64,000 nucleotides of DNA from Shimia sp. R9_2. Lineage in GTDB: Bacteria; Pseudomonadota; Alphaproteobacteria; Rhodobacterales; Rhodobacteraceae. The notes below the pieces were generated by a model that saw nothing but the letters and a program-made list of their open reading frames with translations, searched no databases and was not told where the DNA came from. Position numbers and translations under genes: made by a program. The stretch is from contig NZ_JAGHRO010000001.1 in NCBI RefSeq assembly GCF_017743735.1, positions 310,001 through 374,000 on the forward strand, written 5' to 3'. Positions 19,499 through 27,460 of the stretch are shown in pieces. Every line of letters begins with the position of its first letter. Position 1 is the stretch's first letter.

Positions 19499-20547
19499 AG
19501 AACGGACTCCGGCAGCATTGCATAGGCGCGTTGGATAGGCAGCAGAACCACCATCCGGCCGGGATCCTTCAACGTCCCAGCAGCGCGACCCGCTGCGTCT
19601 CCGGTGCCAAAGAAAATATCAGCACGCTGTGCGCCTTTGATGGCAGAACCGGTGTCCTGTGCGATCATAAGACGGCGCAGAGGGCCTTTGCCGTCCTTCT
19701 CCACCCAAACTGGGGCGCCAAGCGGCGTAAAAGCCGGATCAACGGCAACAGAGCGCATCTCGGTAATGGATCGGTTCATGGCGCCAAGCGGGCCCTTGTG
19801 CGCTGGCACACGGCTGACTTCCCGAAAAAACACAAAGCTGTCGTTGTGCCGCAACAGCTCCGCCCCTTCGGCAGGGTTGCGCTTCACCCAGTTTTTGATG
19901 ACCTGCGCGCTCACCTGATGCGCGCCGTAGATCCCGCGCCGCACAAGCTCTGCACCAACTGAGCGATACTCATGCCCGTTCGCACCGCCATAGCCAACGC
20001 GAATATAGCCACCATCAGGCAAACGTACCCGCCCAGATCCCTGAATTTGTAGAAAGAAAAGTTCAACTGGGTCGTCGACCCAAGCAATTTCCAACCCGCG
20101 GCCGTCCATCGCTGCACTGGTTTCAATCTCTCGCCGTGTCAACCATTGCCCGCCACGCCGCACCTCTGGCGGCACGCGATAAATCGGAAACTGATATGGC
20201 CCACCTGGTCGACGCGCGCCGTCGAGTTCTGGCTCAAAATATCCGGTAAACAACGCATCCCGATCTGCTTCCTCTATCAAGACAGGTCGAAACAGCAGCT
20301 CAAAGAACTTACGCGCATCAGAAATGCCCGAGGCCGCGGCACAGACGGTTTGCCAATCTGGCGCATCCAGATCAGCACATGTGTTCAAAAACACTTGGCG
20401 GGCAGCCTCGTGATCATCCTCTGCCCAGCCTTCAAGCTCTTCAAATGATAGGATTTTCATGGTTGTTTCGGACATCGCTGCGCTCCCGGACATGACACCA
20501 GCCATCACATGGGCTGCGGCCAACGCCGCCCGAAACATCCCAATCAT
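19495..20547 (-). CDS. mltA: Membrane-bound lytic murein transglycosylase A
   Basis: A 350-residue protein. An N-terminal hydrophobic export signal (about 1-24) is followed by the MltA domain (Phe-Thr-Gly-Tyr-Phe-Glu-Pro-Glu near 100). The C-terminal 3D domain has the Asp residues in Ala-Gln-Asp-Thr-Gly-Ser-Ala and Arg-Ala-Asp-Ile-Phe-Phe-Gly. MltA cleaves peptidoglycan between MurNAc and GlcNAc, releasing anhydromuropeptides. No lipobox Cys is visible, so it may be periplasmic and not lipid-anchored. It overlaps the Tim44-like gene upstream and the smr gene downstream by four bases each, forming a tight three-gene operon. Confidence 0.93.
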   Translation of the reverse strand: MIGMFRAALAAAHVMAGVMSGSAAMSETTMKILSFEELEGWAEDDHEAARQVFLNTCADLDAPDWQTVCAAASGISDARKFFELLFRPVLIEEADRDALFTGYFEPELDGARRPGGPYQFPIYRVPPEVRRGGQWLTRREIETSAAMDGRGLEIAWVDDPVELFFLQIQGSGRVRLPDGGYIRVGYGGANGHEYRSVGAELVRRGIYGAHQVSAQVIKNWVKRNPAEGAELLRHNDSFVFFREVSRVPAHKGPLGAMNRSITEMRSVAVDPAFTPLGAPVWVEKDGKGPLRRLMIAQDTGSAIKGAQRADIFFGTGDAAGRAAGTLKDPGRMVVLLPIQRAYAMLPESVL

Positions 20548-21203
20548 TCGCCAGTGGCAACAAGCTGCCAGTTCGGGTCATCAGATCCCATGACACGGGC
20601 AAAGGTCCAAACGTCTTTCTGGCGTTTGATCTGGCTTTCGCTGCCTTCAACGATATCGCCGCCATTGTCGCGCACAACATGGGTCAATTCCCCGATGAAG
20701 CGCACAGAAATTTCGCCTTCCTTGGTCGCATCATCAAAGGTCGCATCCTGAAGCACCATTTCACGAACACCAATGAATTCGCTTTCAACGGTCAGGCCTT
20801 TGTCTTCGCGCATCTGAACAACGTAGGCGAAGCTCTCATAAACCTCTTCGCCCAGGAAATCCTTGATCGACGCAAGATCGCCTTTTTCAAAGGCCATCAG
20901 GATCATCTCATAGGCGCCACGTGCACCGCCAAGGAAGTCATTCACGCCAAACTGCGGTTCTGCGGACTTCATTTTAGCAAGAGCTTCAGCCTGTGGGCTG
21001 CCCTCTTCTGCATGGTCAAGAATGTCCTGATCCGGACCACCTTCGATCACTTCGAGCTCCGGCCCGCGACGACGTGATGGTGCTATTGTTTCCTGACGAG
21101 GAGGCTCAAAGCCGTCACGTGTGCCCAAAACATTGCGAAGGCGCAGGATGAGAAACACAGCAATACCGGCAAGAACCAGAAGTTGAAGTAGGGAGGAGTT
21201 CAT
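20544..21203 (-). CDS. Tim44-like membrane-anchored protein
   Basis: A 219-residue protein. One N-terminal membrane segment (about 5-21) is followed by a charged linker and a Tim44-like domain from about residue 75, including Phe-Glu-Lys-Gly-Asp and Trp-Thr-Phe-Ala-Arg. In alphaproteobacteria such proteins are relatives of the mitochondrial import subunit Tim44, and this one sits close to secB. It is the first gene of the Tim44-mltA-smr operon, divergent from fxsA. Confidence 0.88.
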   Translation of the reverse strand: MNSSLLQLLVLAGIAVFLILRLRNVLGTRDGFEPPRQETIAPSRRRGPELEVIEGGPDQDILDHAEEGSPQAEALAKMKSAEPQFGVNDFLGGARGAYEMILMAFEKGDLASIKDFLGEEVYESFAYVVQMREDKGLTVESEFIGVREMVLQDATFDDATKEGEISVRFIGELTHVVRDNGGDIVEGSESQIKRQKDVWTFARVMGSDDPNWQLVATGE

Positions 21204-21307
21204 TTGAACCTCTTGTTGGGCATGGAAACAACTGTCTCACGCACTTATGTAAGTTACAGTCGGGGTCAAGTCCACCTCACCGGAGATGACATTGGAGTAA
21301 AGCGAAG

Positions 21308-21850
21308 ATGTGGCTGTTGTTGGCCTTTGTTGCGGTCCCGATGATTGAGATCGCCCTGTTTATCAGCGTTGGCGGTGCGATTGGCTTGTGGCCAACGCTT
21401 GCGATTGTGCTTTTGACCGCGATGCTTGGCACGCATCTCGTGCGCTCTCAAGGGCTCGCCGCGATTGGAAATGTACAAAGATCTTTCAACGAATTGAATG
21501 ATCCTACCGAGCCTTTGGCGCATGGAGCCATGATCCTGATCGCTGGCGTCCTGTTGCTGACACCTGGTTTCTTTACCGACGCGCTTGGTTTTGCCTTACT
21601 GACGCCGCCATTTCGCTCCGCTGTATTTCATTACGCACGCAAACGCGTTCGGGTGCAAAGTTTCACAATGGGAAGCGCAGGTTCTGCTCAGTTTCACGCA
21701 AACACGCCACAACGCCCGACCCACGGCGCGCAGGCTGACATTATTGACGGGGAGTTTTCCGAAATCGATCCGGATGCGAAACCTGTGACCAATCAGGATG
21801 AGACGGTCAAAAAGCCCACACATTCACCCTCAGGTTGGACAAAGCATTGA
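21308..21850 (+). CDS. fxsA: FxsA family membrane protein
   Basis: A 180-residue protein. The first 110 residues hold the FxsA core with three to four membrane segments (Pro-Met-Ile-Glu-Ile near 10, and a Thr-Pro-Gly-Phe-Phe-Thr-Asp near 82). A soluble tail follows. In E. coli, FxsA is named for relief of F-plasmid exclusion of phage T7, but its normal cell function is not known. It is divergent from the Tim44 gene and is followed by secB. Confidence 0.9.
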   Translation: MWLLLAFVAVPMIEIALFISVGGAIGLWPTLAIVLLTAMLGTHLVRSQGLAAIGNVQRSFNELNDPTEPLAHGAMILIAGVLLLTPGFFTDALGFALLTPPFRSAVFHYARKRVRVQSFTMGSAGSAQFHANTPQRPTHGAQADIIDGEFSEIDPDAKPVTNQDETVKKPTHSPSGWTKH

Positions 21851-21904
21851 GGCACTAAGTCTGACCTGATAAAGCAGGCCAAACGTGTTTTTTTGGAGAT
21901 CCCA

Positions 21905-22399
21905 ATGGCGGAAACAGAAAACGGTGCTGCACAGCAGGCACCTCAGCTGAAGATGAATGTTCTGACCCAATTCGTGCGCGATATGTCGTTCGAAAACATT
22001 CTGGCGCAAAAGGGCTCCAGCGCGAACCCGCAGCCTGATGTTCAGGTTCAGGTCAATCTAGACGCCAAAAAGCGCGCAGCAGACAACCAATTTGAAGTGG
22101 CCATCAAGCTTAACATCACCGCCAAGAACAAAGATGACGGTGCTGAAATGTTCATCCTGGAAATGGACTACGCCGGTGTCTTCCACATTGAGGGCGTGCC
22201 TGAAGATCAGCTGCACCCGTTCCTTCTGATCGAATGCCCACGCATGTTGTTCCCATTCGTGCGTCGCATCGTGTCTGACGTGACCCGTGACGGCGGCTTC
22301 CCGCCGCTGAACCTTGAAACAATTGATTTTGTTGCACTTTATCGCGCTGAACTGGCGCGTCGTGCGCAAGAACAGAGCGAACAACCTGTCGCAAACTGA
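21905..22399 (+). CDS. secB: Protein-export chaperone SecB
   Basis: A 164-residue SecB with Gln-Tyr/Phe-Val-Arg-Asp-Met-Ser-Phe-Glu-Asn near 25 and Leu-Leu-Ile-Glu-Cys-Pro...Leu-Phe-Pro-Phe-Val-Arg near 110. It keeps precursor proteins unfolded and delivers them to SecA. The frame is open to 21893, but GGAG at 21895-21898 places the start at 21905. The gene is convergent with dnaQ, and a perfect hairpin lies between them. Confidence 0.95.
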   Translation: MAETENGAAQQAPQLKMNVLTQFVRDMSFENILAQKGSSANPQPDVQVQVNLDAKKRAADNQFEVAIKLNITAKNKDDGAEMFILEMDYAGVFHIEGVPEDQLHPFLLIECPRMLFPFVRRIVSDVTRDGGFPPLNLETIDFVALYRAELARRAQEQSEQPVAN

Positions 22400-22406
22400 T
22401 CAATTT

Positions 22407-22428
22407 GGCGCTGCCCTTTGGCAGCGCC
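22407..22428. terminator. Perfect hairpin between secB and dnaQ
   Basis: GGCGCTGCC pairs perfectly with GGCAGCGCC around the loop CTTT, eight bases after secB and nine before the end of dnaQ. Neither side has a strong T run, so it may act as a bidirectional barrier or RNA-end stabiliser and not a classical intrinsic terminator. Confidence 0.5.
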
Positions 22429-22436
22429 TCACCAAA

Positions 22437-23174
22437 CTAGCCGAGTTTGGTCCAGAGGGCATTTTCGCCCATTTTCTCCACAAAACCTCTATGCGCTTCT
22501 GCTTCAGCCTCTGTAAGCCGGGACGGCAATGGCGTTGGTCGGGCGCTCGGCCGCCAATCATCCTGAATGGCGGTGCTTTTCTTTTCTGAAGTGTTATCAG
22601 ACGCCAGAACCAGATCTGGTTGCCGTCCACCGATCAGCTCAAGATACACCTCTGCCAGAATTTCGGAGTCAAGAAGCGCGCCGTGCAGCGTCCGTGAGGA
22701 GTTGTCGATCCCAAATCTTCGGCAAAGAGCATCCAGCGTGGCAGGAGACCCCGGAAACTTCTTACGCGCCATTTCCAACGTATCAACAGCGCGTTCCATC
22801 GGGATTTGCGGCAGGTTCATCCAGCTCAATTCGGCATTTAAGAATTTCATGTCGAACTTGGCATTGTGGATGACAAGCTTGCTATCATCGCCGATGAAAT
22901 CGAGAAACTTTTGACCAAACGCGTTAAACACAGGTTTGTCGCGCAGCGTCACCTCTCCCGGCGCGGCGTCACGGGGGATATCCAGGAGATCTGGGCCAAT
23001 CCCGTGCACCTTGAATGCCTCATCCGGCATGGATCGCTCCGGATTGATGTAGACATGAAATGTCTCGCCGGTGGGCAGGTGATTGTAGAGTTCCAAAGCA
23101 CCGATTTCGACGATGCGGTCGCCAGAAAACGGATCAAAACCTGTGGTTTCCGTATCAAGTACGATTTCACGCAT
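22437..23174 (-). CDS. dnaQ: DNA polymerase III epsilon subunit (proofreading 3'-5' exonuclease)
   Basis: A 245-residue protein with the DEDDh exonuclease motifs: Leu-Asp-Thr-Glu-Thr-Thr-Gly-Phe at 6-13, a central Val-Ile-His-Asn-Ala-Lys-Phe-Asp, and the C-terminal His-Gly-Ala-Leu-Leu-Asp. It proofreads for the replicative polymerase. It is the last gene of the maf-aroE-coaE-dnaQ operon that leads away from the origin, and it overlaps coaE by 8 bases. Confidence 0.95.
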   Translation of the reverse strand: MREIVLDTETTGFDPFSGDRIVEIGALELYNHLPTGETFHVYINPERSMPDEAFKVHGIGPDLLDIPRDAAPGEVTLRDKPVFNAFGQKFLDFIGDDSKLVIHNAKFDMKFLNAELSWMNLPQIPMERAVDTLEMARKKFPGSPATLDALCRRFGIDNSSRTLHGALLDSEILAEVYLELIGGRQPDLVLASDNTSEKKSTAIQDDWRPSARPTPLPSRLTEAEAEAHRGFVEKMGENALWTKLG

Positions 23175-23769
23175 GATCCAACTGTCCTCTGATGGTTTTC
23201 ACAATCTTCTCCACCTGAGACCGGGCATGGTCAAGTGTATCCGTTTCTACCACATAGTCTGACAATGCCCGTTTTTCTTCATTTGGCATCTGCTTTGACC
23301 AAATGTGTTCAAACTGAGATTCGCTCATCGTGCCGCGTTCCAGCACGCGACTTCTCTGCAATTCAGGTGAAACAGAGACGCATATAACCGCGTCCATCGC
23401 TGCATCGCCACCTGTTTCAAAGAGCAACGGAATATCAAAAACGAGGATTTCAGAGTCAGTCTCGTTAATGAATTCCGCGCGATCCTGGGCAACCAAAGGA
23501 TGGACGATCTTTTCGATGGTGCTCAACACAGACGTATCTTGTGCAATCAGCTCTTTCAACCGATCGCGCGAAACCGCTCCATCTTCAATCGCGTCTGGTA
23601 GCGCCGCTGAAATAGGAGCTACAGCAGCGCCTCCCTTTGCGTAAATCCGGTGCACCGCTGCATCCGCATCCCAAACCGGGCAACCCAATTCTGAAAAAAA
23701 CCGAGCTGTCGTCGATTTCCCCATGCCGATTGAGCCGGTCAAGCCGAGCCTGAATACCTTTTTGGTCAT
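23167..23769 (-). CDS. coaE: Dephospho-CoA kinase
   Basis: A 200-residue kinase. The P-loop [11 protein letters not shown] is at 9-19, then Val-Trp-Asp-Ala-Asp-Ala, where many relatives have Asp-Ala-Asp. It phosphorylates dephospho-CoA, the last step of coenzyme A synthesis. It overlaps dnaQ by 8 bases and aroE by 4. Confidence 0.95.
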   Translation of the reverse strand: MTKKVFRLGLTGSIGMGKSTTARFFSELGCPVWDADAAVHRIYAKGGAAVAPISAALPDAIEDGAVSRDRLKELIAQDTSVLSTIEKIVHPLVAQDRAEFINETDSEILVFDIPLLFETGGDAAMDAVICVSVSPELQRSRVLERGTMSESQFEHIWSKQMPNEEKRALSDYVVETDTLDHARSQVEKIVKTIRGQLDHA

Positions 23770-24599
23770 CCCAAAACCACCTGCCGTGTGGCTTCATCCA
23801 CAACAGGGCGGCGGCCAAACCAACGCTCAAAACCCGGCACCGCCTGATGCAGCAACATACCAAGGCCATCAACGGTCACACATCCGCGCTCTTGAGCCGT
23901 CTTCAGGAAATTTGTGATCAGAGGATTATAAACCAGATCCGTGACAACAGTTTCGCTGCGCAATCCGTCCATGGGAATCCGAAGCTCCGATTTTCCAGCC
24001 ATGCCGAGAGAGGTTGTGTTTACGAGCGTGGCGGCTTCTTCGAGAATGTTGCCAGCCTGGACCCATTCGACGACTTTGACACGCGCGCCAAAATCCTCCC
24101 GCAACCGATCTGCACGCACGCGGGTCCGGTTGGTCAGTAAAATTTCTGGTACACCTGCGTCTAGAAGTGAGGCAACCACAGCACGCGCGGCGCCACCTGC
24201 ACCCAAGACCACCGCTGGACCGGCCTCCGCCTGCCACTCAGGCGCGCCATGACGCAAATTTTCAATAAAGCCGTATCCATCGGTGTTGTCGCCAACGATG
24301 CTGCCATCTGGACGGAAAATCAACGTGTTCACTGCGCCAATCAAGGTCGCCCGATCTGTGATCTGGTCAACAAACTGAACGACACGCTCTTTATGAGGGA
24401 TGGTGACGTTACATCCCACAAACCCCATTTGCGGCATCGCCTTAAGGACGGCCTCCAGATGCTCTGCGTCCACTTCAAGCGGCACATAATGTCCTGTGAT
24501 GCCGTAGGTCTTCAGCCAATGACCATGCAGAAGTGGGGATTTGGAATGGGCGATGGGATTGCCAATCACTCCGGCAAGGGGGATCGAGGGCAAAGTCAT
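23766..24599 (-). CDS. aroE: Shikimate dehydrogenase
   Basis: A 277-residue protein. The substrate site is Asn-Pro-Ile-Ala-His-Ser-Lys-Ser-Pro near 14-22, the catalytic Lys is in Val-Thr-Ile-Pro-His-Lys, and the NADP site Gly-Ala-Gly-Gly-Ala-Ala-Arg-Ala is near 132. It reduces 3-dehydroshikimate to shikimate in aromatic amino acid synthesis. It overlaps maf and coaE by four bases each. Confidence 0.95.
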   Translation of the reverse strand: MTLPSIPLAGVIGNPIAHSKSPLLHGHWLKTYGITGHYVPLEVDAEHLEAVLKAMPQMGFVGCNVTIPHKERVVQFVDQITDRATLIGAVNTLIFRPDGSIVGDNTDGYGFIENLRHGAPEWQAEAGPAVVLGAGGAARAVVASLLDAGVPEILLTNRTRVRADRLREDFGARVKVVEWVQAGNILEEAATLVNTTSLGMAGKSELRIPMDGLRSETVVTDLVYNPLITNFLKTAQERGCVTVDGLGMLLHQAVPGFERWFGRRPVVDEATRQVVLG

Positions 24600-25195
24600 T
24601 GTGGCAGTTCTCCCCGCAAGGTAAGATATGAGAGTATTTCAACAAGTGGCATTCCAAGGACTGTAAAGTAGTCTCCGTCTACTTTTTCAAAAAGCCGGAC
24701 GCCTTCTTCCTCGAGTTTATACCCGCCGACCGAATGGCGTATGCTCTCAAAGTTGCGGGCCAGATAGTCGTCAAGAAACGCATCGCTAAAGTTTCTCATG
24801 AACAGGCGTACCACACCGACAAACCGCCATAGTGGCTCGCCATTCTGATAGATCACCGCGGCAGACAAGAGCATATGGCGATTTCCGCGTAGCATCAGGA
24901 GCTGATTGCGCGCGTCATCGATGCTCGCGGGTTTGGAAAAGATCGTGCCCTGAAAATCAAGTACCTGATCACAGCCAAGCACCATGGCCTCCGGCCGCTT
25001 CAGGCTCACCTTACGCGCTTTGGCCTCCGCGAGCGCATCCGCTACATCTCTTGGTGGCGCGCCTTCCGCCTGCAAAGATCGGCGGATCATTTCTTCATCA
25101 ACACGTGGCTTAACGACTTCGTAACCAAGATTGGCTTTATATAGGAGCTGAGCCCGTATCTCGGAACCCGAAGCAAGGATCAGGGGTGCGGCCAT
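24596..25195 (-). CDS. maf: Maf-family nucleotide pyrophosphatase
   Basis: A 199-residue protein. It begins Met-Ala-Ala-Pro-Leu-Ile-Leu-Ala-Ser-Gly-Ser-Glu-Ile-Arg, the usual Maf N-terminus, and has the later Gly-Cys-Asp-Gln-Val and Gly-Gly-Tyr-Lys-Leu-Glu-Glu-Glu-Gly elements. Maf proteins hydrolyse non-canonical nucleoside triphosphates. The frame is open 60 codons further upstream to 25375, but that stretch is origin sequence and lacks family similarity. The ATG overlaps a perfect DnaA box (25195-25203). It is the first gene left of the origin. Confidence 0.93.
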   Translation of the reverse strand: MAAPLILASGSEIRAQLLYKANLGYEVVKPRVDEEMIRRSLQAEGAPPRDVADALAEAKARKVSLKRPEAMVLGCDQVLDFQGTIFSKPASIDDARNQLLMLRGNRHMLLSAAVIYQNGEPLWRFVGVVRLFMRNFSDAFLDDYLARNFESIRHSVGGYKLEEEGVRLFEKVDGDYFTVLGMPLVEILSYLTLRGELPQ

Positions 25196-25203
25196 GTGGA
25201 TAA
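25195..25203 (-). promoter_or_regulatory. DnaA box, perfect match
   Basis: TGTGGATAA is the reverse complement of the consensus TTATCCACA. Its first base is the A of the maf start codon, so DnaA bound here would cover the maf translation start. Confidence 0.75.
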
Positions 25204-25377
25204 GTCCGTGGAGAAGGAAAGGAACATCTGGTGAGTCCTTTCTGGAAATTTCTGTGAGATTTTGCAAGCTGGGGAAACTCACCCGGACTTCACGGAAATC
25301 CCCCGTTTTTCTGCACCGTGGATGAGGAAAACTTTGCTTGGGGGAGGAATCAGCCACATACCGGTTCATCCTCACGT

Positions 25378-25386
25378 TTATCCACA
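25378..25386 (+). promoter_or_regulatory. DnaA box, perfect match
   Basis: TTATCCACA matches the consensus exactly. The next box begins ten bases later on the same strand, one helical turn away. Confidence 0.8.
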
Positions 25387-25387
25387 G

Positions 25388-25396
25388 TCATCCACA
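25388..25396 (+). promoter_or_regulatory. DnaA box, one mismatch
   Basis: TCATCCACA differs from the consensus at position 2 and lies in helical phase with the perfect box at 25378, as expected for cooperative DnaA binding. Confidence 0.6.
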
Positions 25397-25510
25397 CATC
25401 ATCTTATTCTCAAGTCTTTGACTCTCATAGACTCTTTTCACTTTAGCCCCAGATGTGGGAGTCTTCTTAGATATTCTATCCTCCTGTGTAAAACTGCGGG
25501 GGAACACCCA

Positions 25511-25519
25511 TAATCCACA
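25511..25519 (+). promoter_or_regulatory. DnaA box, one mismatch, next to the A/T run
   Basis: TAATCCACA differs from the consensus at position 2. It is the box closest to the A/T-rich stretch, 35 bases away. Confidence 0.55.
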
Positions 25520-25550
25520 GGTTTGGAGCTCCCAACAAAATCATCATCCT

Positions 25551-25575
25551 TTTCTAAATATATTTATTTATTTAG
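25551..25575. other. A/T-rich candidate DNA unwinding element
   Basis: Twenty consecutive A/T bases (25555-25574) with repeated TATTTATTTA-type units, unlike the GC-richer surroundings. It sits at the hemJ edge of the origin next to the last DnaA box. Confidence 0.6.
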
Positions 25576-25608
25576 AGAGGGTGAGCTCGTACCAAGGATC
25601 GAAACCGC

Positions 25609-26058
25609 ATGGGTTACTTTCTCGTAGACATTTACCCCTATGTCCTCGCTTTCCATATCATGGCCGTGATCAGCTGGATGGCAGGGCTGTTCTATCTCCC
25701 ACGATTATTTGTCTATCATGCGGAACGTGCAGAGCAGGGGGATCAACTCGACGAAACGCTTAAGATCATGGAATACAAGCTTCAGCGCTATATCATGGCA
25801 CCAGCCAGCGTTGCTACTTGGCTTGCAGGTCTCACGCTGGTGTTTACGCCGGGTATAGTCGATTGGTCGTCAGTTTGGCCTTACACCAAAGCGTTTGCTG
25901 TGATTGCCATGACAGGGTTTGATCACTGGCTCATGCAAATGCGAAAGAAATTTGATCGCAACGAGAACACGCTTACTGGGCGCCAGTTTCGAATGATGAA
26001 CGAAGTACCGACAATTTTGATGGTGATCATCGTTGTCTCGGTTGTAGTGAAATTCTGA
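25609..26058 (+). CDS. hemJ: Protoporphyrinogen oxidase HemJ
   Basis: A 149-residue protein with four membrane segments. Phe-His-Ile-Met-Ala-Val-Ile-Ser-Trp-Met-Ala is near 15-25, and the C-terminus has Asn-Glu-Val-Pro-Thr-Ile-Leu-Met; these are HemJ family patterns. HemJ oxidises protoporphyrinogen IX to protoporphyrin IX in bacteria that lack HemG and HemY. AAGGA at 25593-25597 precedes the ATG. It is the first gene to the right of the origin. The hemE gene often found here in other alphaproteobacteria is absent. Confidence 0.92.
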   Translation: MGYFLVDIYPYVLAFHIMAVISWMAGLFYLPRLFVYHAERAEQGDQLDETLKIMEYKLQRYIMAPASVATWLAGLTLVFTPGIVDWSSVWPYTKAFAVIAMTGFDHWLMQMRKKFDRNENTLTGRQFRMMNEVPTILMVIIVVSVVVKF

Positions 26059-26063
26059 ATTTA

Positions 26064-26116
26064 TTGACTCAGAAGAGCGAAAGCCCTATCTGAGTCGATA
26101 ACTGACCCGTCCGGGT
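26064..26116 (+). promoter_or_regulatory. Rho upstream region with inverted repeats and a possible promoter
   Basis: GACTCAG (26066-26072) and CTGAGTC (26090-26096) form a perfect inverted repeat whose arms each contain a GANTC site. TTGACT (26064-26069) and TATCTG (26087-26092), 17 bases apart, resemble -35 and -10 elements and overlap the repeat. A second small repeat, ACCCG/CGGGT, lies at 26105-26116. Confidence 0.4.
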
Positions 26117-26178
26117 TAAGTGTATCCCTTATATAGAGCACATGATCTGCCCCGTTTCGGGCAGTACAGGATTGTTTC

Positions 26179-27450
26179 ATGACACAAGAAAAGCTCGCTC
26201 TTGGCGATCTGAAAGCCAAAAGCCCTAAAGCGCTCTTGGCGATGGCCGAAGAGCTGGAGATCGAAAACGCCTCCACCATGCGTAAGGGCGAGATGATGTT
26301 CCAGATTCTGCGCGAACGCGCGGATGATGGCTGGGAAATCTCCGGTGATGGTGTGCTTGAAGTACTTCAGGATGGTTTTGGCTTCCTACGCTCTCCAGAA
26401 GCCAACTATTTGCCGGGTCCGGATGATATCTATGTCAGCCCAGAGATGATCCGTCAGCATTCTCTGCGCACCGGTGACACCGTGAATGGCGTTATGACCG
26501 CGCCAGGCGACAACGAGCGCTATTTCGCACTGACTGGCGTGTCTCAGATCAACTTTGAAGCGCCAGAGAAAGCCAAGCACAAGATCGCGTTTGACAACCT
26601 CACGCCGCTTTATCCCGATGAGCGCCTGAAGATGGAGATCGAAGATCCCACCATCAAAGATCGCTCTGCACGGGTTATCGATCTGGTTGCGCCGATTGGT
26701 AAGGGCCAGCGTTCCCTGATTGTTGCGCCGCCGCGCACTGGTAAAACCGTTCTGTTGCAAAACATCGCGCACAGCATCGAAGCGAACCATCCGGAGTGTT
26801 ACCTGATCGTTCTTCTGATCGACGAACGTCCGGAAGAGGTGACGGACATGCAGCGGTCTGTGAAAGGTGAGGTGATTTCCTCTACCTTTGACGAACCGGC
26901 CACGCGTCACGTTGCTGTGTCTGAAATGGTAATCGAAAAGGCAAAGCGCCTCGTAGAACACAAACGAGATGTTGTGATCCTTCTGGACTCCATCACAAGA
27001 CTTGGTCGCGCCTTCAACACTGTGGTGCCATCTTCCGGTAAAGTTCTGACCGGTGGTGTGGACGCAAACGCTCTTCAGCGTCCCAAACGTTTCTTTGGCG
27101 CTGCCCGTAACATCGAAGAGGGTGGCTCACTCACCATCATCTCGACCGCGCTGATCGACACTGGCTCGCGCATGGACGAGGTGATCTTTGAAGAATTCAA
27201 AGGGACTGGTAACTCTGAGATTGTTCTGGATCGTAAGGTGGCAGACAAACGTGTCTTCCCTGCGATCGATATTCTCAAATCTGGTACCCGGAAAGAGGAT
27301 CTGCTCGTCGACAAAGGTGATTTGGCCAAGACATTCGTATTGCGCCGTATCCTCAATCCGATGGGCACCACGGATGCCGTGGAGTTCCTGCTTGGCAAAC
27401 TCAAGCAGACCAAAACAAATGGCGAGTTCTTTGACTCGATGAACACTTAA
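26179..27450 (+). CDS. rho: Transcription termination factor Rho
   Basis: A 423-residue protein of typical length. An N-terminal RNA-binding domain contains Gly-Phe-Gly-Phe-Leu-Arg near 70. The ATPase P-loop Ala-Pro-Pro-Arg-Thr-Gly-Lys-Thr is at 183-190, with [10 protein letters not shown] and Leu-Leu-Asp-Ser-Ile-Thr-Arg further on. Rho is a hexameric helicase that ends transcription. It lies ten bases before mnmE. Confidence 0.98.
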   Translation: MTQEKLALGDLKAKSPKALLAMAEELEIENASTMRKGEMMFQILRERADDGWEISGDGVLEVLQDGFGFLRSPEANYLPGPDDIYVSPEMIRQHSLRTGDTVNGVMTAPGDNERYFALTGVSQINFEAPEKAKHKIAFDNLTPLYPDERLKMEIEDPTIKDRSARVIDLVAPIGKGQRSLIVAPPRTGKTVLLQNIAHSIEANHPECYLIVLLIDERPEEVTDMQRSVKGEVISSTFDEPATRHVAVSEMVIEKAKRLVEHKRDVVILLDSITRLGRAFNTVVPSSGKVLTGGVDANALQRPKRFFGAARNIEEGGSLTIISTALIDTGSRMDEVIFEEFKGTGNSEIVLDRKVADKRVFPAIDILKSGTRKEDLLVDKGDLAKTFVLRRILNPMGTTDAVEFLLGKLKQTKTNGEFFDSMNT

Positions 27451-27460
27451 GGAATGTGAC

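Larger units (their letters stand above)
25195..25608. other. oriC: Chromosomal replication origin (oriC) between maf and hemJ
   Basis: This is the only gap over 300 bases in the window. It holds two perfect DnaA boxes (25195-25203 on minus, 25378-25386 on plus) and two one-mismatch boxes (25388-25396 and 25511-25519). It also holds five GANTC methylation sites between 25233 and 25463 and a 20-base pure A/T run (25555-25574) suitable as an unwinding element. Gene order around it (dnaQ-coaE-aroE-maf on one side, hemJ-rho-mnmE-mnmG-rsmG-parAB on the other) matches origin regions of other alphaproteobacteria as I recall them. Flanking genes diverge from it. No coding region is supported here. 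Confidence 0.82.

Noticed and set aside
25196-25375. N-terminal extension of Maf by 60 residues
   Set aside because: The extra codons cover origin sequence including DnaA boxes and do not resemble Maf proteins.
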